A DNA stretch of 64,000 nucleotides from JBFMFR01 sp040752025 (lineage in GTDB: Bacteria; Chloroflexota; Anaerolineae; Anaerolineales; UBA4823), in NCBI GenBank assembly GCA_040752025.1, contig JBFMFR010000021.1:36245-100244 (forward strand), in the 5' to 3' direction. The notes under the pieces were generated by a model, which was not told the origin of the DNA, did no database searches, and saw only the letters and a program-made list of their open reading frames with translations. Shown one piece after another: positions 34,954-42,664 of the stretch (position 1 is its first letter; each line of letters starts with the position of its first letter). A program made the translations under genes and the position numbers.

Positions 34954-34981
34954 AGTATAATCATAACCGAACATTCGTTCT
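34954..34981 (-). promoter_or_regulatory. lexA promoter with LexA (SOS) box
   Basis: CGAACATTCGTTCT (34968-34981) matches the Gram-positive/DinR consensus CGAAC-N4-GTTC. On the minus strand, TATACT (34959-34954) is a likely -10 for lexA, so the box lies in the spacer and repressor binding would block it. TATAAT on the plus strand (34956-34961) may serve a divergent transcript. An additional near-palindrome AAATAATCCGATTATTT (34931-34947) lies just downstream of the lexA -10. Confidence 0.8.
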
Positions 34982-35011
34982 GTGTCAAGGGCCACAAAAA
35001 TCTACAACTGC

Positions 35012-35042
35012 CCTGTGCGCACAGGCATTCCTGTGGCATAAT
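35012..35042 (+). promoter_or_regulatory. 14-bp palindrome and -10 upstream of the acyltransferase/glycosyltransferase cluster
   Basis: CCTGTGCGCACAGG (35012-35025) is a perfect palindrome. CATAAT (35037-35042) is a plausible -10, and the palindrome lies in the -35/spacer position, where a dimeric repressor or activator would bind. The regulator is unknown. Confidence 0.5.
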
Positions 35043-35102
35043 CGAGAGCGCAGGTGAGCTACACGAGCGCACTTGTGTCCAACTCCTTTGGTTGACGATC
35101 TT

Positions 35103-35564
35103 ATGCCCCGCGATTTACCCGCCTCCCTGGTCTATGCCCGCACCTGGCCCATCCTCGGGCGCCTGGCCTATTACCTGCTCAAGCTGCTGGGGGTCGAGAT
35201 CCCCCGCCAGGTGCCCATCGGGCCGGATTTCGAGCTGGCGCATGGCGGCGTGGGCGTGGTGGTTCACTCGCGTTCCCAGATTGGCGCCCGCGTCAAGGTC
35301 TACCCGGGGGTGACGCTGGGGCGGGCGGATATCCACCGGCCCATGTCGGCCTCGCGCTTCGAGGGCATCGTCATCGAAGATGATGTCATCCTGGCGCCAG
35401 GCGCCAAAGTGTTGTGCAAAGAGGGCGTGCTGCGCGTCGGACGCGGCACCGTCTTGGGCGCCAACGCCGTCCTCCTTCAATCCACCGGGGAAAACGAAAT
35501 CTGGGCCGGTATGCCGGCGCGCTGCGTCGGCCTGCGCCAATCAGAGGATGAAGGCGTTCCATGA
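35103..35564 (+). CDS. Serine acetyltransferase-like hexapeptide-repeat acyltransferase
   Basis: A start at the ATG 35103 is likely; an in-frame TTG at 35073 is possible. The ~153-residue protein lacks the N-terminal helical domain of CysE and consists mainly of a left-handed beta-helix with hexapeptide repeats: VPIGPDFELAHGGVGVVVHS, IGARVKVYPGVTLG, IVIEDDVILAPGAKVL and VLRVGRGTVLGANAVLL. A histidine typical of the active site is in HGGVGVVVHS. Its stop overlaps the next glycosyltransferase start (ATGA), so it probably modifies a sugar or lipid-linked glycan rather than free serine. Acceptor unknown. Confidence 0.85.
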   Translation: MPRDLPASLVYARTWPILGRLAYYLLKLLGVEIPRQVPIGPDFELAHGGVGVVVHSRSQIGARVKVYPGVTLGRADIHRPMSASRFEGIVIEDDVILAPGAKVLCKEGVLRVGRGTVLGANAVLLQSTGENEIWAGMPARCVGLRQSEDEGVP

Positions 35565-36619
35565 AAGCCCTCACGCGCGTCTGCCTGGTGCCGCGCCTGG
35601 CTGGCGTGGGTGGCATGGTTTCGTTCCAATACAAGCTGGCAGCCGGGTTAGCCAGGCACGGTGTAGACGTCTGCTACGATCTGGCCGACCTGCCCTACCA
35701 GGCTGTCCTGGTCATCGGCGGCACGCGCCACCTGGGTGGCCTGTGGCGCGCCCGCCGGCGAGGCCTCCCCATCGTCCAGCGCCTGGATGGCATGAACTGG
35801 CTCCACCGCCAGCGGCGGGGCAGCCTGCGCCATTACCTGCGCTCCGAATACGGCAACCGCCTGCTGGCCTTGTTACGTTCCCGCTTGGCCACGCACATCG
35901 TCTATCAGAGCCAGTTCGTCCGCACCTGGTGGGAAGGCGTGCATGGCGCCACCCCCCTGCCTAATACCGTCATCTACAACGGGGTGGACCTGGCGGTTTA
36001 CACACCCGACGGCCCTGAACAGCCGCCCGCCGATCGCCCGCGCTTGCTCCTGGTCGAAGGCAGCCTGATGGGCGGCTACGAGCACGGCCTGCTGGCTGCC
36101 ACCGAATTGGCCTGGCGCCTCGCCCGTGCCGGTGAGGAGGGCCCCGCCTCCCAGGTGGAATTGCTGATCGTTGGGCGCGTCTCTTCCGATATGCAGCGTT
36201 ACTGGGAGAACCAGTTGGCCCAGGCGGGGCGTTCCCAGCAGGTGATCCTCACCTGGCACGGCCTGGCCGCCCCGGAGCACATCCCTGGCTTGGATCGCTC
36301 GGCTCACCTGCTCTACTCCGCCGACATCAACCCCGCCTGCCCGAATTCCGTCATCGAGGCGCTGGCCTGCGGCCTGCCCGTGGTCGCCTTCGATACCGGC
36401 GCGCTGCCCGAGATCGTCAGCCAGGGTGCTGGCAGGGTCGTGCCCTACGGCAGCGACCCCTGGCGCCTGGAAATGCCGGACCTCGACGCCCTGGCGCAGG
36501 CCGCCCGCCAGGTGCTTGGCGAGCAGGCGCGCTTCCGCCGCGGCGCCCGCCTCTGCGCCGAATCGAGTTTCAGCCTGGAGCAGATGGTCGCCGCCTACCT
36601 GGAGGTCCTATCCGCTTGA
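35561..36619 (+). CDS. Glycosyltransferase family 4-like (GT-B fold)
   Basis: The 352-residue protein has an N-terminal GT-B half with glycine-rich start (PRLAGVGGMVSFQYKLAAGLARHGVDV). The C-terminal donor-binding half has LLIVGRV, WHGLAAPEHIPGLDRSAHLLYSA and the E-x7-E-type motif CPNSVIEALACGLPVVAFDTGALPEIV. It should transfer a nucleotide-activated sugar to a glycan or lipid. It overlaps the acyltransferase gene by 4 bp and is followed, after 61 bp, by the FkbM methyltransferase gene, which suggests a small surface-polysaccharide locus. Confidence 0.9.
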   Translation: MKALTRVCLVPRLAGVGGMVSFQYKLAAGLARHGVDVCYDLADLPYQAVLVIGGTRHLGGLWRARRRGLPIVQRLDGMNWLHRQRRGSLRHYLRSEYGNRLLALLRSRLATHIVYQSQFVRTWWEGVHGATPLPNTVIYNGVDLAVYTPDGPEQPPADRPRLLLVEGSLMGGYEHGLLAATELAWRLARAGEEGPASQVELLIVGRVSSDMQRYWENQLAQAGRSQQVILTWHGLAAPEHIPGLDRSAHLLYSADINPACPNSVIEALACGLPVVAFDTGALPEIVSQGAGRVVPYGSDPWRLEMPDLDALAQAARQVLGEQARFRRGARLCAESSFSLEQMVAAYLEVLSA

Positions 36620-36680
36620 GCGCCAGGCATCACGCTTTGACCCTTTTTCCGAAAGGCATCCTCAAAAACGGCCTGATTCT

Positions 36681-37553
36681 ATGAAAAACGCTGTCCTGAC
36701 CTTCGCCGCCTGGATGGCGCGCCTCCTGCCCTTGCCCGTCAAACGCGCCCTGTACCGCTTCAAGCCGCTGGCGGGTGCCATCCGCGGCACGCTCAACCGC
36801 GCCGCTCCCCAGGGCCAGGCCCAGGTGAGCGTGGCCGCTGGTGAGCTCGCCGGCGCCCGGCTCTACCTGGACTTGCACAGCGAAAAAGATTATTGGCTGG
36901 GCACTTACGAACCCGAGCTGCAGCAAGCGGTCCTCGAGTTGATCCGCCCCGGCATGGTGGTCTACGATGTCGGCGCCAATATCGGCTACGTCAGCCTGCT
37001 GCTGGCGCGGCGGGTTGGCTCAGGCGGCTCGGTATTCGCCTTCGAGGCGCTGCCCGCCAACCTGGAGCGCCTGCGCGCCAACCTGGCCCTGAACGAGTTC
37101 GCCGGAATCGTGAGCGTGGTCCCTTGCGCCGTGATAGATGCCCCCCGGCCTATCCAGTTCCTGGTCGGCCCCTCTGGCGGGATGGGTAAGGCGCAGGGCT
37201 CCGCCGGTCGCCAGGAGTTCGGCTACGCCCAATCCATCCAGGTGGAAGGCATTTCACTGGATCACTTCGTTTATTCGGCCGGCAACCCGCCGCCGCAAGC
37301 CGTCAAGATGGATATCGAAGGCGGGGAAGTGCTGGCCCTGCCGGGCATGCGCCGGCTGCTGCTCGAACAGCGCCCGCTGATCTTGCTGGAGCTGCACGGG
37401 CCGCAGGCCGGCCAGGTCGTTTGGGCTACCCTCAAAGGGGCCCATTATCGCATCTGTCGCATGCAGTCTGGCTATCCCGCCGTCGCCTCTCTGGACGAAT
37501 TGGACTGGAAAGCCTATTGGGTCGGGATGCCAGGTACGCCACAGGATAGATAA
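36681..37553 (+). CDS. FkbM family methyltransferase
   Basis: A start at 36681 is chosen because the conserved protein begins at MKNAVLTFAAWMARLLPL; longer frames run into the glycosyltransferase gene. The 290-residue product has a basic amphipathic N-terminus and then the FkbM core: DYWLGTYEPELQQAV, motif I MVVYDVGANIGYVSLLLAR (~94-112), SVFAFEALPANLERL and QAVKMDIEGGEVLALPG. Enzymes of this family O-methylate sugars or other small molecules with SAM. Its place after a glycosyltransferase suggests methylation of a glycan. A bidirectional terminator follows. Confidence 0.9.
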   Translation: MKNAVLTFAAWMARLLPLPVKRALYRFKPLAGAIRGTLNRAAPQGQAQVSVAAGELAGARLYLDLHSEKDYWLGTYEPELQQAVLELIRPGMVVYDVGANIGYVSLLLARRVGSGGSVFAFEALPANLERLRANLALNEFAGIVSVVPCAVIDAPRPIQFLVGPSGGMGKAQGSAGRQEFGYAQSIQVEGISLDHFVYSAGNPPPQAVKMDIEGGEVLALPGMRRLLLEQRPLILLELHGPQAGQVVWATLKGAHYRICRMQSGYPAVASLDELDWKAYWVGMPGTPQDR

Positions 37554-37556
37554 AGC

Positions 37557-37590
37557 AAAAGGCTGCCTCGAATGGGGCAGCCTTTTGTTT
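37557..37590. terminator. Bidirectional intrinsic terminator
   Basis: AAAAGGCTGCC (37557-37567) and GGCAGCCTTTT (37576-37586) form a perfect 11-bp stem, with T-rich sequence after it and A-rich sequence before it. It lies between the convergent FkbM and ferredoxin genes. Confidence 0.88.
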
Positions 37591-37611
37591 TGCCGTGCAA
37601 ATCTTCAGCGA

Positions 37612-37800
37612 TCAGACCTGGATGATGCACTCGACCGGGCAGACCGAGACGCACTGCGGCTCATCGAAATGCCCTACGCACTCAACGCAAGTGGCAGCGT
37701 TGATAACGTAGATGGTATCGCCTTCGCTGATCGACTCAGTCGGGCATTCCGGTTCGCATGCGCCGCACGAAATACACTCATCTGTGATTTTCATTACCAT
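37612..37800 (-). CDS. 2[4Fe-4S] ferredoxin
   Basis: AGGAG places the start at 37800 (MVMKITDEC). The 62-residue protein has two cluster motifs, CISCGACEPECP and CVECVGHFDEPQCVSVCPVECI. The second has the longer eight-residue insert found in Clostridium/Allochromatium-type 8Fe ferredoxins. All eight cysteines are present. It is a small soluble electron carrier. It is monocistronic, between two terminators or intergenic gaps. Confidence 0.96.
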   Translation of the reverse strand: MVMKITDECISCGACEPECPTESISEGDTIYVINAATCVECVGHFDEPQCVSVCPVECIIQV

Positions 37801-37971
37801 GGCTTTTTCTCCTATGTCGAAATGTTTTTGATTTCTTACATGGTTATTTTGTCCCAAGATGTCCAAAAAGTCAATTGAATAAAATCACCCTTTTTAGGGT
37901 GACGAATGGGATACAACCCAATTGGTTGGTTTCAGCCTCGAGCTTTTGGGGTCACATGAGCATATTCGGGT

Positions 37972-38000
37972 TTGACAGGCGCGCCAGATTGGCGTAGACT
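37972..38000 (+). promoter_or_regulatory. Strong promoter giving a probably leaderless cupin mRNA
   Basis: TTGACA (37972-37977) and TAGACT (37995-38000) are spaced by exactly 17 bp. The ATG of the cupin gene is at 38007, the expected transcription start, so the mRNA would begin at or next to the start codon. No Shine-Dalgarno sequence is present. Confidence 0.8.
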
Positions 38001-38006
38001 TGGCGC

Positions 38007-38390
38007 ATGAACACGACAATCACCAGCAAAGATAACGTCCAGGATCCCCTTTACAGCCCTCACGGCGAGATCGTTTACGAAATGGTCGGCCGCCCCCAGA
38101 ATCACGGCGGGGCCGCGCAGCACAGCCTGGCCCACATCATCCTCCCGCCCGGGAAGGCCTCTCTCGCCCATCACCACCGCATCTGCGAAGAGAGCTACTA
38201 TATCCTGCGAGGCCACGCCCGCATGCAAATCGATGGACGCTCGTACGAGATGTTACCGGATCAGGTATGCCTGATCATGCCCGGCCAGGTGCACCAGATC
38301 TTCAACGCTGGCCCGCAAGACCTGGAATTCCTGGCCGTCTGCGCCCCGGCCTGGTATCCGGAAGATTCTTCCTACGAGTCCGCAGCCTGA
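38007..38390 (+). CDS. Cupin domain protein (127 aa)
   Basis: A single double-stranded beta-helix cupin is recognised by G-x5-HxH-x-type motif 1 (LAHHHRICEESYYILRGHARM, ~51-71) and motif 2 (MPGQVHQIFNAG, ~93-104). Two or three histidines and a glutamate can bind a metal ion. The substrate is unknown; such small cupins range from isomerases to sensors. It begins at a probable transcription start site and is followed after 14 bp by the HAD hydrolase gene, so the two are probably co-transcribed. Confidence 0.88.
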   Translation: MNTTITSKDNVQDPLYSPHGEIVYEMVGRPQNHGGAAQHSLAHIILPPGKASLAHHHRICEESYYILRGHARMQIDGRSYEMLPDQVCLIMPGQVHQIFNAGPQDLEFLAVCAPAWYPEDSSYESAA

Positions 38391-38404
38391 CCCGGCCCGC
38401 CAAC

Positions 38405-39130
38405 GTGAAGACCCTGATTTGGGATTTCGAAGGCACGCTGGCCTACCGCCCAGGTGGCCTGTGGACGCCGGCCCTGATGGAGATCATCCACCGGGCGGAT
38501 CCTGACCGCCTTGTAGAACCCGCCCAAATCCGCCCCTACCTGGATGCCGGGCTGCCCTGGCAAACGCCCGGTAAATCCCATCCCGAAATCCAGTCCGCTG
38601 AGCAGTGGTGGCAAGCCTTATGGCCTGTCTTCCAGGCGGCCTTCGAAGCCGCTGGGTTTGCACCCGCCCAGGCGCAGGAGATGGCCGGGCAGGTGCGCTT
38701 CGTCTTCAGCAACCCCGCCAAATGGGCACTCTACCCGGACACGCTCGAGACGTTGCAAGAATTATCCACCCAGGGCTGGCGGCATGTCATCCTCTCCAAC
38801 CACGTCCCTGAGTTAGGCGAAGTGGTCCAATACCTGGGCTTGCAGGCCTGCTTTGTGCGCGTCTTCAACTCCGCCGAGACCGGCTACGAAAAGCCCCACC
38901 CCCGCGCTTTCGAGATCGCCCTGCAAGCTCTGCGGCCCTCAGATGCGCTTTGCATGCTTGGCGATAATCCCATCGCAGACATACAAGGCGCCCGGCAGGT
39001 TGGCTTGCCAGCCATCCTGGTTCACAATGATTCGTCTCAGGCCGAACACGCCTGCGAGACATTGGCGCAGATCCCGCCCATGTTGGCGAGCCTGTTCGGA
39101 GCCGCGCATTCGCCAGTCGCTGCGCCCTGA
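38405..39130 (+). CDS. HAD-superfamily hydrolase with unusual DFEGT motif
   Basis: Start GTG at 38405 (VKTLIWDFEGTL), 14 bp after the cupin stop; longer frames overlap the cupin. The ~241-residue protein has HAD motif I as DFEGT, with Glu where most phosphatases have the second Asp. Motif II is VILSNH, motif III lysine is in TGYEKPHPRAFEIAL and motif IV is MLGDNPIADIQGARQVG. A helical cap lies at ~15-90. It is probably a phosphatase or phosphotransferase acting on a small molecule. The Asp-to-Glu change at the acid/base position may alter its activity. Its 3' end abuts the TPR gene promoter. Confidence 0.88.
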   Translation: MKTLIWDFEGTLAYRPGGLWTPALMEIIHRADPDRLVEPAQIRPYLDAGLPWQTPGKSHPEIQSAEQWWQALWPVFQAAFEAAGFAPAQAQEMAGQVRFVFSNPAKWALYPDTLETLQELSTQGWRHVILSNHVPELGEVVQYLGLQACFVRVFNSAETGYEKPHPRAFEIALQALRPSDALCMLGDNPIADIQGARQVGLPAILVHNDSSQAEHACETLAQIPPMLASLFGAAHSPVAAP

Positions 39131-39151
39131 ACAGTAGTAGAATCGCCTTCG

Positions 39152-41794
39152 ATGAACCCTTTCGAAAAGGCCGTCTCCGACCTGGTTGCCGCGGCCGGCT
39201 CGCCCTTTGGGTCGCCCGAGCGCACCCTGGACTGCGCCAGGGCCCTGGTTGCCGCCTCGGCCCGCGCAGACCGCTCCGCGCGTGACCAGGCGCTGCGCCT
39301 CCTGGTGACCAGCCTCGCCAAAGCCAAAATCGATCGTGCCGCCATCGTGGCCATTGCTTGCGGCAGCCTGGTGGAGCATGGCGCTGACCCCCACCTCGCC
39401 CTGCCCCCCACCCTGGCGCGCCTTCCCGATTCCCTGGAGGTTGCCCAACGTGAGCTGGCCAAAGCCAAACAACGCTCCGAAAAAGGGACGCCAACCAGGG
39501 AGAATCTCCCAGACGAGCAAATCGCCCGGACGGCAGACTACCTGTGCATGGCAGCCATCACCCAGTTGTCACACTCGCTCCCGGCCCGCAAGCAGCTCCG
39601 CAGCGATTCGCGTTGGCTCGCCTTGCTCGAACAGCCGCCAACGCAGGGCGCGCTGTTCCTGAAATTCATGCTCCAGGCCCTGGACGATGAAGAACTGCTG
39701 GTGCTCTACCCGGCCTTGTGGCGCGGCTATCGCCTGCACGCCACGGGAATCGCTGATAACTTCCAACTGCACACCCTCCTGGCCGATACCCTGGTCGGCG
39801 ACCCGGCCCAGGGTTGGCTGCCCGGCAAACGGCCGCTTCCTCAAGTAGCCGCCGCCGCCCGCGATCATCCTGTCGATCCCGCGGCTCCCACCGCCTTAGG
39901 CGTCTTTAACCTGGTAGGGTGGCCCGGCTTGCAGGCAGATGGCAGCATCAGCCCGGACAACCACATGTGGATCTGGGGGGAGGGCAGTCCCGCCGAAATC
40001 CCCCGCTTCGAAGGTCTTCCCGTGGTATTGCTCGAGCCGCCCACCTACCAGCGCGCCTGGAACGCGGAACGCAAGTTCGCCAGTATGCCGGCCGAGCTGC
40101 GCCTGCTGGTTGTCCTGAGCGCAGAGGAAGTCCAATACTGGCTGGAGCGCATCGCCAGCGCCAACGCTGGCGCCCCGGTGCGCTTGCCGCCCCAACCCGC
40201 CCGGATTGCCCTGCGCCTGGGCGAAGCCCGCCTGGAAAGCGACGATCCCGAAGGGGCCATCATCGAATTCACTCAGGCGCTTCGGCTCGACCCCGATCTC
40301 TACGAAGCCTACGTCCGGCGCGGCTCGGCCTACAGCCAGCAGGGTGATTATCCCGCCGCCGTTGCCGATCTCACTCGCGCCATCCAGCTTGGCCCCTTAG
40401 AAAAAGCCCACATCCTCCACGTGGAACGCGGCTTGGCTCGCAGCCATCAAGGTGACATCGAAGGCGCCCTGCAAGATTACAACGAGGCCATCCGCCTCAA
40501 GCCCGATTACGCCCTGGCCTACAACAACTGGGGACACTTGCTTTACCAACAAGGCAACTTGCCGGCTGCCATCCAATGCTACGATACCGCCATCCAGCTC
40601 AGCCCGCGCTTCGCCCTGGCCTACACCAACCGGGGCGTGTCGCGCGGCCAGCAAGGCGACCCGGAAAACGCCCTGGCCGACCACAACGCCGCCCTCGAGA
40701 TCGACCCCGGGTTCGTCATGGCCTATATCAACCGCGGGCTGGCGCGCCAGGAGCTTGGCGACCTGCCAGGCGCTGTTGACGATTATTCCCAGGCTATCCA
40801 GCGCGATCCGCACAGCCTGACCGCTTTCTTCAATCGTGCGATCGCCCGCAGCAAACAGGGTAACCTGGATGGCGCCATCGCCGATAATGACCAGGCCATC
40901 CGCCTGAAGCCGACCTATGCGGATGCCTACCTCAACCGCGGACGAGCCTACTACCTGCGCGGCGAACGCCTCCAGGCCATCGCCGATTGGAGCGAGGCCA
41001 TCCACCTCGACCCTGGCAGCGCCCGGGCCTATTACAGCCGCGCCAACGCCCGCAGCGACCTCGGCGAACACGCCCGCGCCATTGCCGATTACGATCAGGC
41101 CATCCGCCTGGACCCGCAATATACCGCCGCCTACATCAACCGCGGCAATGCCTACAGCAAGATCGGTGAAGCGCAGCGGGCGGTCGACGATTACTCCCAG
41201 GCCATTCAACTTCGCCCGGATGCTCCCGCCTACGAGAACCGGGGTATCCTGCGCGGCAAGCAGGGCGATACAGCCGGCGCCATCGATGATTTCACCGCGG
41301 CGATCGAGTTAGATCCGGATCGGGCGACGCTGTACATCAACCGCGGTGTAGAATGGCAGAACCGCTACGACTACGCCCGCGCCATCCAGGATTGGGACCA
41401 GGCGATTCGCCTGCTGCCCCAATCAGCCCAGGCATATAGCAACCGCGCCGCGGCGCGCTGCGAGCTGGGCGATTATGAAGGCGCTGTCGCTGATTGCGAC
41501 CAGGCCCTGCGCCTCGATCCCGAATACGCCACAGCTTACAACAACCGCGGCTACGCCCGCTACAAGCGAGGTGAACTGGAGGCGGCCCTGGCCGATTGCA
41601 ACCAGGCCATCCGCCTGCGCCCGCACGCCTATTACTATAACTCTCGCGGCCGGACGCGCGCCGCCCTGGGTGATCTCGCCGGGGCCATCGAAGATTTCAA
41701 GCAGTCTCTGGCGCTAATGCCCGGTCACCCGGAAGCCCGGGACATGCAGATCAAAATCGCCGAATGGAGCCAGTTGCTTACTCGTCCTCGCTGA
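39152..41794 (+). CDS. Large TPR-repeat protein (880 aa)
   Basis: Residues ~1-345 form a helical domain without a recognised family. Residues ~350-870 are about 15 consecutive TPR units of 34 residues, with motifs such as AYNNWGHLLYQQGNLPAAIQ, CYDTAIQLSPRFALAYTNRG and AIADYDQAIRLDPQYTAAYI. It is a scaffold for protein-protein binding. There is no signal peptide. A -10-like TAGAAT at 39138-39143 ends 8 nt before the ATG with no ribosome-binding site, so the mRNA may be leaderless. Its last 17 bp overlap the convergent amidase gene. Confidence 0.9.
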   Translation: MNPFEKAVSDLVAAAGSPFGSPERTLDCARALVAASARADRSARDQALRLLVTSLAKAKIDRAAIVAIACGSLVEHGADPHLALPPTLARLPDSLEVAQRELAKAKQRSEKGTPTRENLPDEQIARTADYLCMAAITQLSHSLPARKQLRSDSRWLALLEQPPTQGALFLKFMLQALDDEELLVLYPALWRGYRLHATGIADNFQLHTLLADTLVGDPAQGWLPGKRPLPQVAAAARDHPVDPAAPTALGVFNLVGWPGLQADGSISPDNHMWIWGEGSPAEIPRFEGLPVVLLEPPTYQRAWNAERKFASMPAELRLLVVLSAEEVQYWLERIASANAGAPVRLPPQPARIALRLGEARLESDDPEGAIIEFTQALRLDPDLYEAYVRRGSAYSQQGDYPAAVADLTRAIQLGPLEKAHILHVERGLARSHQGDIEGALQDYNEAIRLKPDYALAYNNWGHLLYQQGNLPAAIQCYDTAIQLSPRFALAYTNRGVSRGQQGDPENALADHNAALEIDPGFVMAYINRGLARQELGDLPGAVDDYSQAIQRDPHSLTAFFNRAIARSKQGNLDGAIADNDQAIRLKPTYADAYLNRGRAYYLRGERLQAIADWSEAIHLDPGSARAYYSRANARSDLGEHARAIADYDQAIRLDPQYTAAYINRGNAYSKIGEAQRAVDDYSQAIQLRPDAPAYENRGILRGKQGDTAGAIDDFTAAIELDPDRATLYINRGVEWQNRYDYARAIQDWDQAIRLLPQSAQAYSNRAAARCELGDYEGAVADCDQALRLDPEYATAYNNRGYARYKRGELEAALADCNQAIRLRPHAYYYNSRGRTRAALGDLAGAIEDFKQSLALMPGHPEARDMQIKIAEWSQLLTRPR

Positions 41795-42611
41795 CGCGCT
41801 GCACGTACTGGTTGTGTACCCAGCCCATCAGGTCCATTGCGCCGTTGATTTCATCGAGCACGTAAACGAAGCACCACATACCCTCATCGGCCAGCTTGTC
41901 GAGGCGCGTGCCCTTCGGCAGCGGGCTGCCAGGTAATTCGGCGAATTCGCTGCCCGCTCCTGCGCGGATAGGCAGGGTGATCGTGTTCTCGTAGACGGGC
42001 GGCTCATCTTCCTTGCGCCCCAGCAGTTTAGCGCGAAAGCTTTCCATTGGAAAGGCCGGCCCCGGGTCGGTCTTGCGGTTCGGGGCGATGTCATCGTGCC
42101 CCACCACGTCCAGCAGCCCGTACTCGTTGAACAGCGCAATGCCGACCTCCAGGGCAACTTCGAGTTGTTTTTCGCTGTAGATGTGCCAGCCGTAAGGCCC
42201 GCGCCCGTTCTTGTGCTTGGCCTCGATGACTTCATCGTCCGGGTAGATTTTACCGAAATACGCCCGCCACTGGTTGCCCTGGCGCGCCAGGCGCCCGGCG
42301 TTGTCCAGCTCGATGCCGATGGAATACAGGTTCAGCCCCACGCGGCCCTCCCAGGAGCTGGCCCCCGCGTGCCAGGCGACCGTATCGAAACGCACTAACT
42401 GGGTGATGGAGCCATCGCGCCCGATGACCAGATGGGCCGAGGCCTTGGCGTTGGGGTTGGTCAGCCAGGTGACCGCCCCGTGAGCCGTGCTGCCAGCCGT
42501 GTAATGGATCACCAGGTATTCGGGTTTGAGCTTCCCGCCAATGTTGGGGCTCTGCACGAAGCGCACCGGCTGGTCACTGTCATCATGCAACAAATGATCA
42601 ATTATTTTCAT
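41778..42611 (-). CDS. N-acetylmuramoyl-L-alanine amidase (PGRP/AmpD-like) with SH3-like C-terminus
   Basis: GGAGG 7 nt upstream fixes the start at 42611 (MKIIDHLLHDD). Residues ~35-195 are an amidase_2 domain: YLVIHYTAGSTAHGAV with the first zinc His, AWHAGASSWEGRVGLNLYSIGIELDN, and VVGHDDIAPNRKTDPGPAF with the second His and the Asp. A C-terminal ~60 residues (LPIRAGAGSEFAELPGSPLP) look like a bacterial SH3 domain. There is no signal peptide. It could cut peptidoglycan stem peptides in cell-wall recycling or as a phage-derived lysin. It is encoded convergently to the TPR gene. Confidence 0.9.
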   Translation of the reverse strand: MKIIDHLLHDDSDQPVRFVQSPNIGGKLKPEYLVIHYTAGSTAHGAVTWLTNPNAKASAHLVIGRDGSITQLVRFDTVAWHAGASSWEGRVGLNLYSIGIELDNAGRLARQGNQWRAYFGKIYPDDEVIEAKHKNGRGPYGWHIYSEKQLEVALEVGIALFNEYGLLDVVGHDDIAPNRKTDPGPAFPMESFRAKLLGRKEDEPPVYENTITLPIRAGAGSEFAELPGSPLPKGTRLDKLADEGMWCFVYVLDEINGAMDLMGWVHNQYVQRVSEDE

Positions 42612-42664
42612 AGGTTTCCTCCAGGCGACTACAAACAAAACTTGCTGTTGACCAAAGTTTACGG

